From Limoniibacter endophyticus (GTDB lineage: Bacteria > Pseudomonadota > Alphaproteobacteria > Rhizobiales > Rhizobiaceae), in assembly GCF_014652835.1 (NCBI RefSeq), contig NZ_BMZO01000003.1, forward strand, positions 124,001 through 188,000: a DNA stretch of 64,000 nt, read 5' to 3'. The position numbers and the translations under genes were made by a program. The notes beneath the pieces were generated by a model, which saw only the letters and a program-made list of their open reading frames with translations, had not been told where the DNA came from and made no database searches. Positions 36,936 to 46,827 of this stretch are shown here, one piece after another. The first letter of the stretch is position 1. Every line of letters begins with the position of its first letter.

Positions 36936-37371
36936 CTATCGACGTTGGCGGTTAAAGCCAGGATGTGCGGTTTGAGCGGTTTCGACAAATCCCCACTTTG
37001 CAAACCGCGCATGGTTTTCGATGAGTTCAATCTGGATCTGTAGCCGACGTGCCGGCAGCTTCAGGCGTCTTGCTTCCTGAATCGCGTATCGAGCAACAGC
37101 CTTCCAATGCCATGCTCGCGAGTTCTCGGGCTGACGGCGAGCTTACCAATGTAGAGACAATCACTCTCGGGCTTGCAGATGACGCAGCCGACAATCTCAT
37201 TGTCCTGTCGCGCGGCATAAGCAAGCTCATCTCGAGCTTTGGCCTGGAGTCCTGCGAGGTCGAGTTGAGGGCGGGTCGATACGTCCGTCCATATAGGCAG
37301 AGGCATCGAGGATGAGCGCGAGCAGATCGCTCCAGTCCTCTAAATCTGCATCAGTGCGTCCGGTTAATCAT
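36936..37371 (-). pseudogene. GNAT acetyltransferase pseudogene (three frameshifts)
   Basis: Reading the minus strand with three frame corrections gives one continuous GNAT protein of about 145 residues: MINRRTDADLEDWSDLL, then IDPPS, then QLDLAGLQAKARDELAY with the acetyl-CoA motif LAVSPRTREHGIGRLLLD, and finally IELIENHARFAKWGF and HPGF before a TAG at 36936-36938. The frame changes near 37359 (one extra base), near 37267 and near 37086 (one base missing). Its ATG overlaps the moeB-like stop as ATGA, so it was the last gene of the recF-moeB unit. Either a decayed gene or, less likely, three sequence errors. Confidence 0.75.
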
Positions 37372-38114
37372 GACTTTTCTCTTCGCCTGTAGAGGATTTC
37401 CTCGAAGCTCGCATTCAGGCCATCATAGAGTAGCAGTCGCCCTATCAGAGGCTTTCCGATACCGGTTATGAGCTTGATGGCTTCCATCGCCGCAAGTGTG
37501 CCAATGACACCCGGAAGCGCGCCAATAATACCGACCTGGGCGCAGGTCGGTAGCGAGGCCTCGTCAGGCATATGTGGGAAGAGATCGCGATAGCGCGGGT
37601 TTGCTTCGTTCAGATGCGGCGCGAACACGGTAATTTGCCCGTCGAAGCGGGAGATAGCAGCGTAGATGAGCGGCTTTCCCAAACGCTCGCAAGTCTCGGC
37701 ACAAAGAAGCCGCGTGGCGAGATTGTCGGAACCGTCTATGAGGATGTCGAACGTCTGGACAATGGATGCCGCGTTCTCTTCGGTTAATCGGAAGTTGAAA
37801 GCGTTTATCTTTACATGTGGATTGAGCGCTTTGGTGGCTGTTTTGGCACTCTCCACCTTCGGCACGCCGATGTCAGAAGTTTCGTGCAAGACTTGCCGCT
37901 GCAGATTGGAAAGCGAGACTGTGTCATCGTCGACTATGCCGAGTTTACCCACCCCTGCCGCTGCAAGATAAAGCAGAACGGGCGATCCTAGCCCGCCAGC
38001 ACCGATGACAAGCACCCGTGCTGCCTTGAGCTTCTGTTGGCCGGCCCCTCCAACCTCTGAAAGAACGATATGGCGGGCGTAGCGTTCAATCTCGTCTTCG
38101 GAGAGTATGGTCAT
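37368..38114 (-). CDS. MoeB/ThiF-family adenylyltransferase (HesA/MoeB/ThiF)
   Basis: 248-residue E1-like enzyme that adenylates the C-terminal glycine of a sulfur carrier protein such as MoaD or ThiS. The nucleotide loop GAGGLGSPVLLYLAAAGVG, the arginine in LQRQVLHE and the aspartate DGSDNLATR are conserved, and the cysteine of SLPTCAQVG is present. The two CxxC zinc pairs of E. coli MoeB are missing: PRYRDLFPH replaces PCYRC, and the protein ends before the second pair. It overlaps recF by four bases. MoaD or ThiS cannot be chosen as the partner from sequence alone. Confidence 0.88.
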   Translation of the reverse strand: MTILSEDEIERYARHIVLSEVGGAGQQKLKAARVLVIGAGGLGSPVLLYLAAAGVGKLGIVDDDTVSLSNLQRQVLHETSDIGVPKVESAKTATKALNPHVKINAFNFRLTEENAASIVQTFDILIDGSDNLATRLLCAETCERLGKPLIYAAISRFDGQITVFAPHLNEANPRYRDLFPHMPDEASLPTCAQVGIIGALPGVIGTLAAMEAIKLITGIGKPLIGRLLLYDGLNASFEEILYRRREKS

Positions 38115-39262
38115 GTCGGGATCACCGTGCCGCCGCTGACAGCGAAGAATTGCGCTCGGCCTTGCAGAGCGGAAAACAGCTCCGGCTCCGTTCCGGTCAT
38201 GAAAGCCTGGCTGCGCAATTCTTCAAGGATGGAAAAAAGCGCGGCGCGGCGACCCGCGTCGAGATGGGCCGCGACCTCGTCGAGCAGCAGGATCGGTACA
38301 GTCGAGGAGAGTTCGCCGCAGAGACGCGCATGCGAAAGCACCAGCCCTATCAGTAGCGCCTTCTGTTCGCCGGTCGAGCAAAATTCGGCAGGCATTCCCT
38401 TCGGCCGGTGGCGCACGAGCAAATCCGAGCGGTGGGGCCCTTCAAGCGTACGCCCTGCCGCGCGGTCTCGTTCGCGCTCTCGTGAAAGGCGTTCGCGGTA
38501 AAGCTCCTCAACATCGACGGCTGGCAGGCCTGAGGTCAAAAGCTCTTCCTCCAGCGAACCTGCAAGAGCCAGATCCGCTTTGGGAAAGGGGCTGTCGTCC
38601 GGTAAACGCTCGATCATGGCAACGAGAAGCCGCACGACTTCCATGCGGGCGGCGGCGATTGCTGTGCCGGTCTCGGCCATCTGCACCTCCAGGGCTTCGA
38701 AATACAGCGCGTCGCGCACATTATCGGAGAGCAGCCGGTTGCGTGAGCGCATTGCCTTTTCAAAGTCGAGCGAACGCTGCGCATGGGCGGGGTCGATCGT
38801 CAGAACCATTCGGTCCAGAAAGCGGCGACGATCCGCAGCCGGACCGGTGAAAAGCGTATCCATCGCAGGAGTCAGCCAGATGATGCGGATCCACTCGAGA
38901 AGTTCGTCGGAAGAACGTGCTTGCGCGCCATTGATGCGGATGCGGCGGCCGACCTCGGAAGGTGCCATTCCGCTGGTGCCCGTTCCCACCGAGCAAGTTC
39001 CGAAGCTTCCTTCCAATTCGGCATGAATTGCAAAACCGTTTTCCATGCCGGTCCTGGCTATATCCGCATACTGTGCGCGACGCATGCCGCGGCCGGGCGC
39101 CAGTAAGGAAACAGCTTCGAGCAGATTGGTCTTGCCGGCCCCGTTTTCGCCCGTCAGAACGACGGGGCCGGGCGCAAGCGATAGAGAAACCGATGCGTAG
39201 TTGCGAAAGCCGGTGAGGCTCAGGCGGGTAATATGTTCGGGCAGGGCATCGGGTTCACGCAT
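38111..39262 (-). CDS. recF: DNA replication and repair protein RecF
   Basis: 383-residue SMC-like ATPase that loads RecA at gaps with RecO and RecR. N-terminal motif RLSLTGFRNYASVSLSLAPG, Walker A GENGAGKTN, signature STGEQKALLIGLVLSHA and Walker B ILLLDEVAAHLDAGRR are all intact. It follows dnaN by 47 bases on the same strand and overlaps the moeB-like gene by ATGA, so dnaN, recF and the moeB-like gene are probably one transcript. Confidence 0.96.
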   Translation of the reverse strand: MREPDALPEHITRLSLTGFRNYASVSLSLAPGPVVLTGENGAGKTNLLEAVSLLAPGRGMRRAQYADIARTGMENGFAIHAELEGSFGTCSVGTGTSGMAPSEVGRRIRINGAQARSSDELLEWIRIIWLTPAMDTLFTGPAADRRRFLDRMVLTIDPAHAQRSLDFEKAMRSRNRLLSDNVRDALYFEALEVQMAETGTAIAAARMEVVRLLVAMIERLPDDSPFPKADLALAGSLEEELLTSGLPAVDVEELYRERLSRERERDRAAGRTLEGPHRSDLLVRHRPKGMPAEFCSTGEQKALLIGLVLSHARLCGELSSTVPILLLDEVAAHLDAGRRAALFSILEELRSQAFMTGTEPELFSALQGRAQFFAVSGGTVIPT

Positions 39263-39309
39263 GTGTTTTCAGTGAACCCGAGGGCATTTCCGGTCAAGCT
39301 CTTTTGAGC

Positions 39310-40428
39310 CTATACGCGCATCGGCATCAGGACGTAGAGCACGTTCTCGTCGGCCGGATCGCGCACCAGCGTGGGCGATCCTGCGTCGGCAAACAGGAAG
39401 CGAGCCTCCGGTCCAGTGATCTGGGCTGCGATGTCGAGCAAATATTTCGCGTTGAAGCCGATATCGAGCGAGTCGTTTTCGTAGGTAGCGGCCAATTCCT
39501 CGGTCGCGCTGCCGGAGTCGGGATTGTTCACCGTCAGCGTGATCTGTCCGCTCGCGATGGACAGCTTTACGGCGCGCCCGCGTTCCGAGGAAATAGTGGA
39601 GACGCGATCGACGGCTTGAGCGAAGCTCTGGCGATCGATGATCAGTTCCTTGTCATTGCCACTTGGAATTACGCGCTGGTAATCCGGGAAGGTGCCGTCG
39701 ATCAGCTTCGAGGTCAGGATCACAGAACCGATCGTAAAGCGGATCTTCGTGTCGGACAGCTCGGCAATGACCATGACGTCGGGGCTGTCTACCAGCTTCT
39801 GCAGTTCCGAAACGGTCTTGCGCGGAATGATGATGCCGGGCATGCCCTCCGAGCCGGCGGGCGCTGGCAGTTCGGCGCGCGCTAGACGGTGACCATCCGT
39901 CGCGACCGCCCGCAGTTGCATATCTTCGCCTTCGCCATGCGTATGAACGAAAATGCCATTGAGATAATAGCGCGTTTCTTCTGTCGAGATCGCAAACTGC
40001 GTACGGTCGATGAGGCCCTTGAGGCTGCTCGATTCCAGACGGAACATATGCGAGAACGATCCCGTGGAAAGCTCCGGAAAATCAGATTGCGGGAGGCATT
40101 GGAGACGAAAATTCGAACGGCCCGAGGTCACGGTCATGGCCGCGCCATTGTCATCGAGCTTGAGCATGACCTCCGCACCATCGGAAAGCTTGCGCACGAT
40201 ATCGTAGAGCAGATGGGCAGGAACAGTGGTCGCCCCTTTGACCTCGACCTGCGCCGGAACGGCTTCGGTGATTTCGAGATCGAGATCGGTTGCTTTCAGC
40301 TCGAGGCTCGCACCATCGGCGATCAACAGGACGTTGGACAGGATCGGAATGGTGTTTCTGCGCTCCACCACGCGATGCACGTGGTTCAGGGATTTCAGAA
40401 GGTTGGAGCGTTCGAGGATCACACGCAT
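39310..40428 (-). CDS. dnaN: DNA polymerase III beta clamp
   Basis: 372-residue sliding clamp with the conserved start RVILERSNLLKSLNHVHRVVERRNTIPILSNVLL and three repeated clamp domains, ending with the conserved YVLMPMRV (clamp C-terminal MPMR motif). The ATG at 40428 is fixed by conservation. It is separated from dnaA by 462 bases and a terminator, so it must have its own promoter. Confidence 0.97.
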   Translation of the reverse strand: MRVILERSNLLKSLNHVHRVVERRNTIPILSNVLLIADGASLELKATDLDLEITEAVPAQVEVKGATTVPAHLLYDIVRKLSDGAEVMLKLDDNGAAMTVTSGRSNFRLQCLPQSDFPELSTGSFSHMFRLESSSLKGLIDRTQFAISTEETRYYLNGIFVHTHGEGEDMQLRAVATDGHRLARAELPAPAGSEGMPGIIIPRKTVSELQKLVDSPDVMVIAELSDTKIRFTIGSVILTSKLIDGTFPDYQRVIPSGNDKELIIDRQSFAQAVDRVSTISSERGRAVKLSIASGQITLTVNNPDSGSATEELAATYENDSLDIGFNAKYLLDIAAQITGPEARFLFADAGSPTLVRDPADENVLYVLMPMRV

Positions 40429-40790
40429 GGTCGACTGTCTCTTCTATCTATTCTGAATGCAGGCTTGCCGCATAGGCCTGGGTTTCACCCGGCATCAAGT
40501 CCCGCAAACTGACAGGAAATTGCCCGCGATAGCAAGAGGTGAGGGGTGTTCTTCACCATTTACGGCGGAACTGTCCAAGAAATCCTCAAGCTGCTGCAGG
40601 CCGGGAAGGGCGGCTTGTTTTGCTACGTCGCGGATTGCGTCCTGAAAATCGAAGGGGAGCGCGCTTTCCACTTTGTCGAAAAAGACCTTGAGCATAGCTG
40701 ACGAGGGTCTCCATATCCGGGTAAAATCCCGCGTCGCTCGTGCAACGTGTCGAGGCCCTAATGACGAGCCTCATCTGCTCGCGATCAAAT

Positions 40791-40799
40791 CGTGGATAA
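40791..40799. promoter_or_regulatory. DnaA-box-like site upstream of dnaN
   Basis: CGTGGATAA differs at one position from the DnaA box TGTGGATAA. A single box near dnaN would fit DnaA control of the clamp gene. Confidence 0.35.
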
Positions 40800-40836
40800 T
40801 TCCGATGATACGCCATCCGCATAATTCGGCATATGG

Positions 40837-40865
40837 AAAAGGCCGCAACACGAGACGGCGGCCTT
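40837..40865 (-). terminator. dnaA terminator
   Basis: Eight-base-pair stem GCGGCCTT/AAGGCCGC (arms 40839-40846 and 40858-40865) that, read on the minus strand, ends in TTTTCC shortly after the dnaA stop. Confidence 0.75.
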
Positions 40866-40890
40866 CTCCGAAGCAGTCGTAACCTGAGGA

Positions 40891-42447
40891 TCAGGCCTGA
40901 TCGCTGATCAGACGGCGCAGCAGCTCGAGCTCTTGCGCCAGCGTATTGTCATTGCCGGACAGATCTTCGATCTTGCGAACTGCGTGCAGCACGGTGGTAT
41001 GATCGCGGCCACCGAAGCGGCGGCCAATCTCCGGTAGAGAACGGGGTGTCATGACCTTCGACAGGTACATGGCAACCTGGCGTGGCTTGACGATGGTTCG
41101 GGTGCGACGGTTAGACAGAAGTTCCGTCTTCGAAACATTGTAATGCCGAGCTACGATGCGCTGAATATCCTCGATGCGCACACGTTTGGGTTCGCCCGCA
41201 CGATACATGTGGCCGAGAATCTCATCAATGCGATCGATGTCGAGATTGGGCTCGAACGTGCGGCGGAAGAGAAGCTGATTGAATGCGCCCTCCAGCTCGC
41301 GACCGCTGCCGGTCACGGTGCGGGCCACATGCGCGATGATATCATCGGCAATGTCGATCGAAGCGTCCTCACGTTGCGCACTCGCCAGGCGAACCTTGAG
41401 CATGGCCACCCGCATATCATAGTCGGGGATCGACATTTCGAGCGCAACGCCGCCATTGAGGCGTGAGCGGACGCGCGGCTCCAGGGATTCCAGCTCTGAT
41501 GGCGGACGGTCGGCGGCAACCACCACCTGCTTGGCGCTGTCGAGCAGCATGTTGAGCAGGTGGCAGAACTCGTGTTGGATCGATTTCCCCTGCAGGAATT
41601 GCATGTCATCAATGATTAGAAGGTCGATGTCGCGCAGCTGTTCCTTGAGGGTGAGCGCGTTATTGTCACGGATGGCAGTTGCGAAACGCCACATGAAATA
41701 TTCAGCTGTCAAATAGACGACGCGTGAGGAGGGATTGCGCTGGAGTGATTCCGCCGCGATCGCTTGAAGAAGGTGGGTTTTTCCGAGGCCAACGCTTGCA
41801 TGCAGGAACAGCGGATTGAAACGCACCGCATTGGCGGCCTGCTCGGCAACGGCTTTTGCAGCTGCAAAGGCAACGCGGTTTGACGGGCCTTCGATGAAGG
41901 AGCTGAAGGTGTAGCGGTTGTCGAGCGGTGAGCCGAGAACAGTATGCGATGTCGCCTCACTCTCCATGAAGCCGCCATTGCGGATGGGAGTGATTTTCTC
42001 CGGAGCGCTGACGATAGTGCTCGAGGATAGAGCGGCATCGGCAGGTCTAGAAATCTTGCGGGCCACGGGTGCAGCAGCCACCTCGGCATCCGGTGTAACC
42101 CGGGCGCGGCGTGCCGCGCTGCGCACGACGATTTCAATCTTCAGCATGTCGGCGTCTTCCTGACGCCAGATGTCGCTGATCATGTCGAGATAGTGACCGT
42201 TAATCCAGGAGCGCAGGAATGCGGTCGGGACCGATAGGCGCACGAGGCCCTTGCCAGCTTCGTCGAGCTTCATGCGCCCGAACCAGCTCGAATAGACTTC
42301 GCTGCCCAGACGAACACGCAGCTGAGACTTCACGCGATCGAAAATACGCTCGCCATCATCCTGAACGGTGAGGCTGTTGATGTCTGCTTCATTATTATCC
42401 GAGAGGGAAAGTTCAGAGGTCACTTCCCTCTTCGCGCCGCTTTGCAT
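40891..42447 (-). CDS. dnaA: Chromosomal replication initiator protein DnaA
   Basis: 518-residue AAA+ initiator that binds DnaA boxes and opens the origin. Domain I (about 30-110) with [16 protein letters not shown]; a variable domain II; AAA+ domain III with Walker [13 protein letters not shown] and Walker [14 protein letters not shown]; domain IV with the box-binding signature [17 protein letters not shown]. The ATG at 42447 was chosen because GGGA lies about ten bases upstream; a form beginning at 42540 would add 31 residues with no ribosome site. Confidence 0.96.
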   Translation of the reverse strand: MQSGAKREVTSELSLSDNNEADINSLTVQDDGERIFDRVKSQLRVRLGSEVYSSWFGRMKLDEAGKGLVRLSVPTAFLRSWINGHYLDMISDIWRQEDADMLKIEIVVRSAARRARVTPDAEVAAAPVARKISRPADAALSSSTIVSAPEKITPIRNGGFMESEATSHTVLGSPLDNRYTFSSFIEGPSNRVAFAAAKAVAEQAANAVRFNPLFLHASVGLGKTHLLQAIAAESLQRNPSSRVVYLTAEYFMWRFATAIRDNNALTLKEQLRDIDLLIIDDMQFLQGKSIQHEFCHLLNMLLDSAKQVVVAADRPPSELESLEPRVRSRLNGGVALEMSIPDYDMRVAMLKVRLASAQREDASIDIADDIIAHVARTVTGSGRELEGAFNQLLFRRTFEPNLDIDRIDEILGHMYRAGEPKRVRIEDIQRIVARHYNVSKTELLSNRRTRTIVKPRQVAMYLSKVMTPRSLPEIGRRFGGRDHTTVLHAVRKIEDLSGNDNTLAQELELLRRLISDQA

Positions 42448-42987
42448 CCGTATAATCCCTGTTGGCTGCTCCGCGACCGAAGCTGGCCGCAGATGTGTTG
42501 CAGCGGTATCCCGCCGTCGTATCGGACCTCGTCCCGTCATTGGGGGAGGGCCGTGTTGTATTGCTTGAAGAGAAGCAAGAAAAAAGAATGCAAAAATCCC
42601 CGCATCCGGCAGTTATGCCAGACGTGCATCATGCTTTTTCCTGCAACCCTCAACCAGTATCGAAGAGACAAAGAAAAAACCGCCGCGCGGCGTGTGGCCG
42701 CGTCGTGGAAAATCTTCTGCCTATTTAGGATAGTGGGCTCGCGCCCTGTCCCTCTCGATAAATCTGAGACTAGAAAATGCCCGTGGAAAGGGCAAGGCCG
42801 CAGATGGCGGATTCTTTTCGATTCCATTCGATGAAAGTGCTTGACGCACGACTCCGGAAATCCCCCGAATCTGAAAAGCCGTTGTGATTCAAATCGTTTT
42901 TTCACAGCCTAGAATTCCAGCGCCCACAGTGAGCGAAAAAATAAAAAAATGCTTGACAGGATTGTGCCAATCAAAGCGATTTCCGCC

Positions 42988-43007
42988 TGTGGATAACCTA
43001 TGGATAA
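42988..43007. promoter_or_regulatory. Two DnaA boxes upstream of dnaA
   Basis: TGTGGATAA at 42988-42996 is a perfect DnaA box; TATGGATAA at 42999-43007 differs by one base. They are in the same orientation with 11 bases from start to start, near one helical turn. Confidence 0.7.
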
Positions 43008-43162
43008 ACTATGGCAACCCTATGATCTTTATAAGTAAATTCTATGGTTAATGAGTTGTTACTATCGAAAAACCGGGCGTAAAAAAACCGCGCTTTGCGT
43101 GTATCTGCAAAGCACGGCCAAGAATACGGGCATGCGCGAATACAGGCGCAAGTCCTTATGCG

Positions 43163-43192
43163 ACAAAGAAAACCCGGCAAATGATTGCCGGG
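43163..43192 (-). terminator. rpsT terminator
   Basis: Eight-base-pair stem CCCGGCAA/TTGCCGGG with loop ATGA (43173-43192); on the minus strand it ends in TTTTCTTTG, 25 bases after the rpsT stop. Confidence 0.85.
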
Positions 43193-43216
43193 CCTCTAAA
43201 CGCTCTGATTGTAACC

Positions 43217-43486
43217 TTAAGCGGCTGCGATCGCGTTGACGCGATTGGCAAGGCGCGACACTTTGCGCGACGCCGTTTTCTGATGGAACACGCGCTTGTT
43301 GGCGGCGCGCATCAGTTCAGGCTGTGCAGCCTGGAGTGCGGCGGATGCTGCCTGCTGGTCGCCAGCGGCGATCGCTTCTTCAACCTTGCGCAGGAAAGAA
43401 CGAACCCGCGAACGGCGGCTCTTGTTGACTTCGGTGCGGGCAGCGATTTTACGCGTTGCCTTCTTGGCCGAAACTTTATTGGCCAT
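43217..43486 (-). CDS. rpsT: 30S ribosomal protein S20
   Basis: 89-residue basic ribosomal protein with the family start [34 protein letters not shown] lies five bases before the ATG at 43486; upstream in-frame codons have no site and are not conserved. It lies between dnaA and the enoyl-CoA hydratase gene, the usual rhizobial order. Confidence 0.96.
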   Translation of the reverse strand: MANKVSAKKATRKIAARTEVNKSRRSRVRSFLRKVEEAIAAGDQQAASAALQAAQPELMRAANKRVFHQKTASRKVSRLANRVNAIAAA

Positions 43487-43656
43487 GATGCCTCTCTTGA
43501 TCTCGGTAAATTGCGCGATCGCCTGAAGCAACAGCGCACAAAAATAAGTGGCAACCAGTGAGGTTGCCTTTGCTTGGAGGGGCTTATAGTCGCTCCAGCT
43601 TCTCGCGTCAACGCCCAACTGCATGCACGCGACGCAATTCGGAGTCGATAACCGGC

Positions 43657-44430
43657 TTACCTGTTCTTAAAATTCGCGGCACGCTTTTCAGCAAAAGCCG
43701 CCATGCCCTCTTTCTGATCTTCAAAAGCAAAGAGCGAGTGAAACATCCGTCGCTCCAGACGAAGGCCCTCCGCCAAGGTCGTCTCATAGGCACGATTGAC
43801 CACATCCTTCGCCATGATGACGGAAGGGAGAGAGAAGCTTGCGATTTTCTCGGCTGCCTTGATTGCTTCATCGACCAGATTGGCTGCCGGAACGACGCGT
43901 GACACGAGACCGCTACGTTCGGCTTCTGCCGCATCCATCATGCGACCAGTCAGGCACATGTCCATGGCCTTGGACTTGCCGACAAAGCGCGTGAGACGTT
44001 GCGATCCGCCCATCCCCGGGATGACACCCAGCGTGATTTCCGGCTGTCCGAATTTGGCATTGTCGCCGGCGATGATGAAATCGCACATCATGGCGAGTTC
44101 GCAGCCGCCGCCAAGCGCATAACCGGCAACGGCAGCGATGATTGGCTTGCGAACCCGCACCAGTCCTTCCCACTCGGAGAAGAAGTCCTCACGATACATG
44201 TCGGCGTAGGACTTGCCCTGCATTTCCTTGATATCGGCGCCAGCAGCAAATGCCTTCTCCGATCCGGTCACCACGATGGCGGCGATGGAATCGTCCGTAT
44301 CCAGCGCCGTCAACGCCGTCACCAACTCTTTCATCAATTGTGTATTGAGCGCGTTGAGTGCCTTAGGGCGATTGAGGGTGACGAGGGCGACCTTGTCGCG
44401 TTTATCGACGAGGATCGTTTCATAGGCCAT
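43657..44430 (-). CDS. Enoyl-CoA hydratase (crotonase family)
   Basis: 257-residue crotonase-fold enzyme that hydrates trans-2-enoyl-CoA in beta-oxidation. Oxyanion-hole stretches [19 protein letters not shown] and [18 protein letters not shown] and the two catalytic glutamates (around [15 protein letters not shown]) are conserved. The ATG at 44430 follows GGAGGAATG. It lies 126 bases after mutM on the same strand. Which chain length or pathway it serves cannot be told. Confidence 0.93.
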   Translation of the reverse strand: MAYETILVDKRDKVALVTLNRPKALNALNTQLMKELVTALTALDTDDSIAAIVVTGSEKAFAAGADIKEMQGKSYADMYREDFFSEWEGLVRVRKPIIAAVAGYALGGGCELAMMCDFIIAGDNAKFGQPEITLGVIPGMGGSQRLTRFVGKSKAMDMCLTGRMMDAAEAERSGLVSRVVPAANLVDEAIKAAEKIASFSLPSVIMAKDVVNRAYETTLAEGLRLERRMFHSLFAFEDQKEGMAAFAEKRAANFKNR

Positions 44431-44556
44431 GGCTTTGCATTCCTCCGATTGCATGATTGGCCGCCACCTTAACCCATCGTGGCATCAAGGCAATTCCATC
44501 GTCCGGGCGTATTGGGAATTTCATACCGGCGATTTTCGCACAACCGATGTGCGGAC

Positions 44557-45456
44557 TCATTGCTGACAGGCAGGGCAATAGAAGGTCGAGCGCCCCGCCT
44601 GCGTGATCCGCGAAATCGTGCCGCTGCAACCTTCATGACGGCAAGCTTTGCCCTCCCGGTCGTAGACGGCGAAGTTGTGCTGAAAATAGCCCATGGTGCC
44701 ATCCGTCTGGATGTGGTCTCGAAGGGACGAACCTCCGGCCGCGATCGCATCGGCGATAACATCGCGAATGGCTGTTGCCAGCACTTCGCAACGATCCGTT
44801 GATCCGCGCCCTGTTGCAATGCTGGCAGCGCTGCGGATTGGTGAAAGCCGGGCGCGCCATAGCGCCTCACAGACATAGATGTTGCCAAGGCCGGAAATGA
44901 GCTTTTGGTCGAGAAGCGTCGTCTTTGCCGGACTCCTTCGTCCTGCGAAGCCAGCTTTAAGAAAAGCTCCGTCAAGGGCATTGCCGGTCGGCTCCATGCC
45001 GAGACTTCTTAAGAGCGGGTGATCATGGAGGAGGGCGGGAGCGCTCATCAGCAGAAAACCAAAGCGGCGCGGGTCGTTGTAAATGACGCGCAGCGGCTTT
45101 CCCTCGCCATCGCTCAGGTGAAAGACGACATGATCGTGAGCAGCAAGCTTGCTGCGCTCATGGTAGAACTCGCCAGGCGTCTGGTTGCTGTTCGTTTCGA
45201 TTCTGTAGGAGCCGGACATCCCTAAATGACTGATCAGGACGTGGCTGGGACTCCCTTCCTTTTCTAGATGGATCAGCAGATATTTGGCGCGCCGCGCCAA
45301 AGCACTGATCCGGTGGCCTTCGACAGCATCTGCCAGTCCTTCCGGAAAGGGAAAACGCAAATCCTTACGGCGCAATTCCAGCCGCTCGATCAGTCTGCCT
45401 TCCATGGCAGGCTGCAAACCCCGTCGAACGGTTTCTACCTCGGGAAGCTCAGGCAT
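44557..45456 (-). CDS. mutM: Formamidopyrimidine-DNA glycosylase
   Basis: 299-residue base-excision glycosylase/AP lyase that removes 8-oxoguanine. The N-terminal catalytic proline-glutamate is in [14 protein letters not shown]; the helix-two-turn-helix [14 protein letters not shown] and the C-terminal zinc finger with CRHEGCSG and FYCPACQQ are intact. The start lies inside the last codons of deoB (eight-base overlap), which fixes coupling. In many alphaproteobacteria ubiE lies near mutM; here it is deoB. Confidence 0.95.
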   Translation of the reverse strand: MPELPEVETVRRGLQPAMEGRLIERLELRRKDLRFPFPEGLADAVEGHRISALARRAKYLLIHLEKEGSPSHVLISHLGMSGSYRIETNSNQTPGEFYHERSKLAAHDHVVFHLSDGEGKPLRVIYNDPRRFGFLLMSAPALLHDHPLLRSLGMEPTGNALDGAFLKAGFAGRRSPAKTTLLDQKLISGLGNIYVCEALWRARLSPIRSAASIATGRGSTDRCEVLATAIRDVIADAIAAGGSSLRDHIQTDGTMGYFQHNFAVYDREGKACRHEGCSGTISRITQAGRSTFYCPACQQ

Positions 45457-46687
45457 TGGTTTGGACCGCCTTGTAGAAAGATCTGCCGCTCTCGCCGGGC
45501 TCCAGGTCAAGGTGATCGGCAATGGTTGCGGCAATATCGGCAAATGTCGTGCGAAGGCCGATGTCGCCCCCTTGTGCTCCCCCGGCCCACCCGATGATCG
45601 GAACGCGTTCCCGGGTATGGTCCGTACCCGGCCATGTTGGATCGCAACCATGATCGGCCGTTATGATCAGGAGATCGTCTTCCTCCAGCAAAGCCAAGAC
45701 TTCAGGGAGGCGTGCATCGAAAGTCTCTAGCGCTGCAGCGTAGCCCGGCACGTCGCGGCGATGGCCGTAAAGCATGTCGAAGTCGACAAAGTTGGAAAAG
45801 ACGAGGCCTCCTGCTGGCGCGTCCTTTATCGCTGAGAGGGTCGTATCGAACAGCGCCATATTGCCGCTGGCCTTGCGATTTTGCGTTAGCCCGTTCTGTG
45901 CAAAAATATCGCCGATCTTGCCAACCCCGATAACCTCGCGTCCACCAGCCTTCAGACGGTCGAGCAGGGTCGGTTTGTGTGGCGGCACAGCGTAGTCGCG
46001 ACGATTGCTCGTGCGTTCGAATGTTCCGGCGCTCTCACCGATGAAGGGGCGTGCAATCACGCGCCCGATGTTGAGGGGATCGACGAGCGCGCGCACGTCC
46101 TCGCAGAGCGCATAAAGCTGCTCCAGCCCAAAATGTGTTTCGTGTGCTGCAATCTGAAAGACGGAATCGCTCGAAGTATAGCAGATCGGCATGCCCGTGC
46201 GGATGTGTTCTTCGCCATGACGATCAATGATCTCCGTGCCGGAGGCATGGCAATTGCCCAATATGCCGGTGAGGCCATTGCGCTGGAGAATGTCATGAAC
46301 GAGCTTGGCCGGGAAACACGGAGCGGTCTTTGGAAAGTAGCCCCAGTCGAAGGTGACGGGCAAGCCTGCGATTTCCCAATGGCCGGAGGGCGTATCCTTG
46401 CCGCTTGAGGTTTCTTCCGCGGCTCCGTGAAAGGCGCCGGGCAGGAGCGTAACATTGTCAAGCATCCGAAACCCTGTGGCGATTTGCATGGCCTGCGGCA
46501 GGCCAAGCGCCATCATGTTAGGGAGCTTCAAGGGGCCGGTCCCGGTTAGTCGGCTGTCGCACTGCCCTTTTTCACAGGCGGCCGTGATATGACCAAGCGT
46601 ATTCGCGCCTTCGTCTCCATAGCGGGCTGCATCCTTCGCGCCACCGATGCCGACCGAGTCGAGAACGAACAAAAAGGCTCTGGCCAT
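45449..46687 (-). CDS. deoB: Phosphopentomutase
   Basis: 412-residue alkaline-phosphatase-superfamily mutase that converts (deoxy)ribose 1-phosphate to the 5-phosphate in nucleoside salvage. The metal-binding start [30 protein letters not shown], the phosphate-accepting [12 protein letters not shown] and the C-terminal [18 protein letters not shown] are all present. Upstream of mutM and overlapping it. The ATG at 46687 has AGGAAG nearby. Confidence 0.95.
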   Translation of the reverse strand: MARAFLFVLDSVGIGGAKDAARYGDEGANTLGHITAACEKGQCDSRLTGTGPLKLPNMMALGLPQAMQIATGFRMLDNVTLLPGAFHGAAEETSSGKDTPSGHWEIAGLPVTFDWGYFPKTAPCFPAKLVHDILQRNGLTGILGNCHASGTEIIDRHGEEHIRTGMPICYTSSDSVFQIAAHETHFGLEQLYALCEDVRALVDPLNIGRVIARPFIGESAGTFERTSNRRDYAVPPHKPTLLDRLKAGGREVIGVGKIGDIFAQNGLTQNRKASGNMALFDTTLSAIKDAPAGGLVFSNFVDFDMLYGHRRDVPGYAAALETFDARLPEVLALLEEDDLLIITADHGCDPTWPGTDHTRERVPIIGWAGGAQGGDIGLRTTFADIAATIADHLDLEPGESGRSFYKAVQTNA

Positions 46688-46827
46688 CCCAATTCCGCTT
46701 CCTGTCTAGGGTAAGCAGACGCAAACCCTGTTTTTGTCTTTGCCTATCCTCGTAGATAGGGCGATGCTACGATATCGGCAATCGAAATGCCGATCCCGTC
46801 GATGTTCGCAAAAAGAGGTGGTCGCTC

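Larger units (their letters stand above)
40429..40890 (-). other. Intergenic region between dnaA and dnaN
   Basis: 462 bases with no confident gene. It contains the dnaA terminator (40837-40865), a DnaA-box-like CGTGGATAA at 40791-40799 (one mismatch from TGTGGATAA), and two partly overlapping minus-strand frames. One of these encodes 66 residues (40495-40695; SALPFDFQDAIRDVAKQAALP) and could be a fragment of a frameshifted gene. The dnaN promoter must lie here but is not obvious. Confidence 0.5.
42448..43216 (-). other. dnaA upstream region with DnaA boxes
   Basis: 769 bases between dnaA and rpsT with no convincing gene. It holds a pair of DnaA boxes (42988-43007), an A/T-rich tract near 42890-42960, the rpsT terminator (43163-43192), and presumably the dnaA promoter. 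The boxes suit DnaA autoregulation. The box number is small for a replication origin, and in Brucellaceae oriC is generally placed near hemE rather than at dnaA (established knowledge), so I do not call an origin. Confidence 0.6.

Noticed and set aside
40495-40695. 66-residue protein between dnaA and dnaN as a certain gene
   Set aside because: Weak ribosome site and no family; kept only as a low-interest observation.
42448-43216. Chromosome replication origin at dnaA
   Set aside because: Only two or three DnaA boxes and no clear unwinding element; in this group the origin is generally near hemE.
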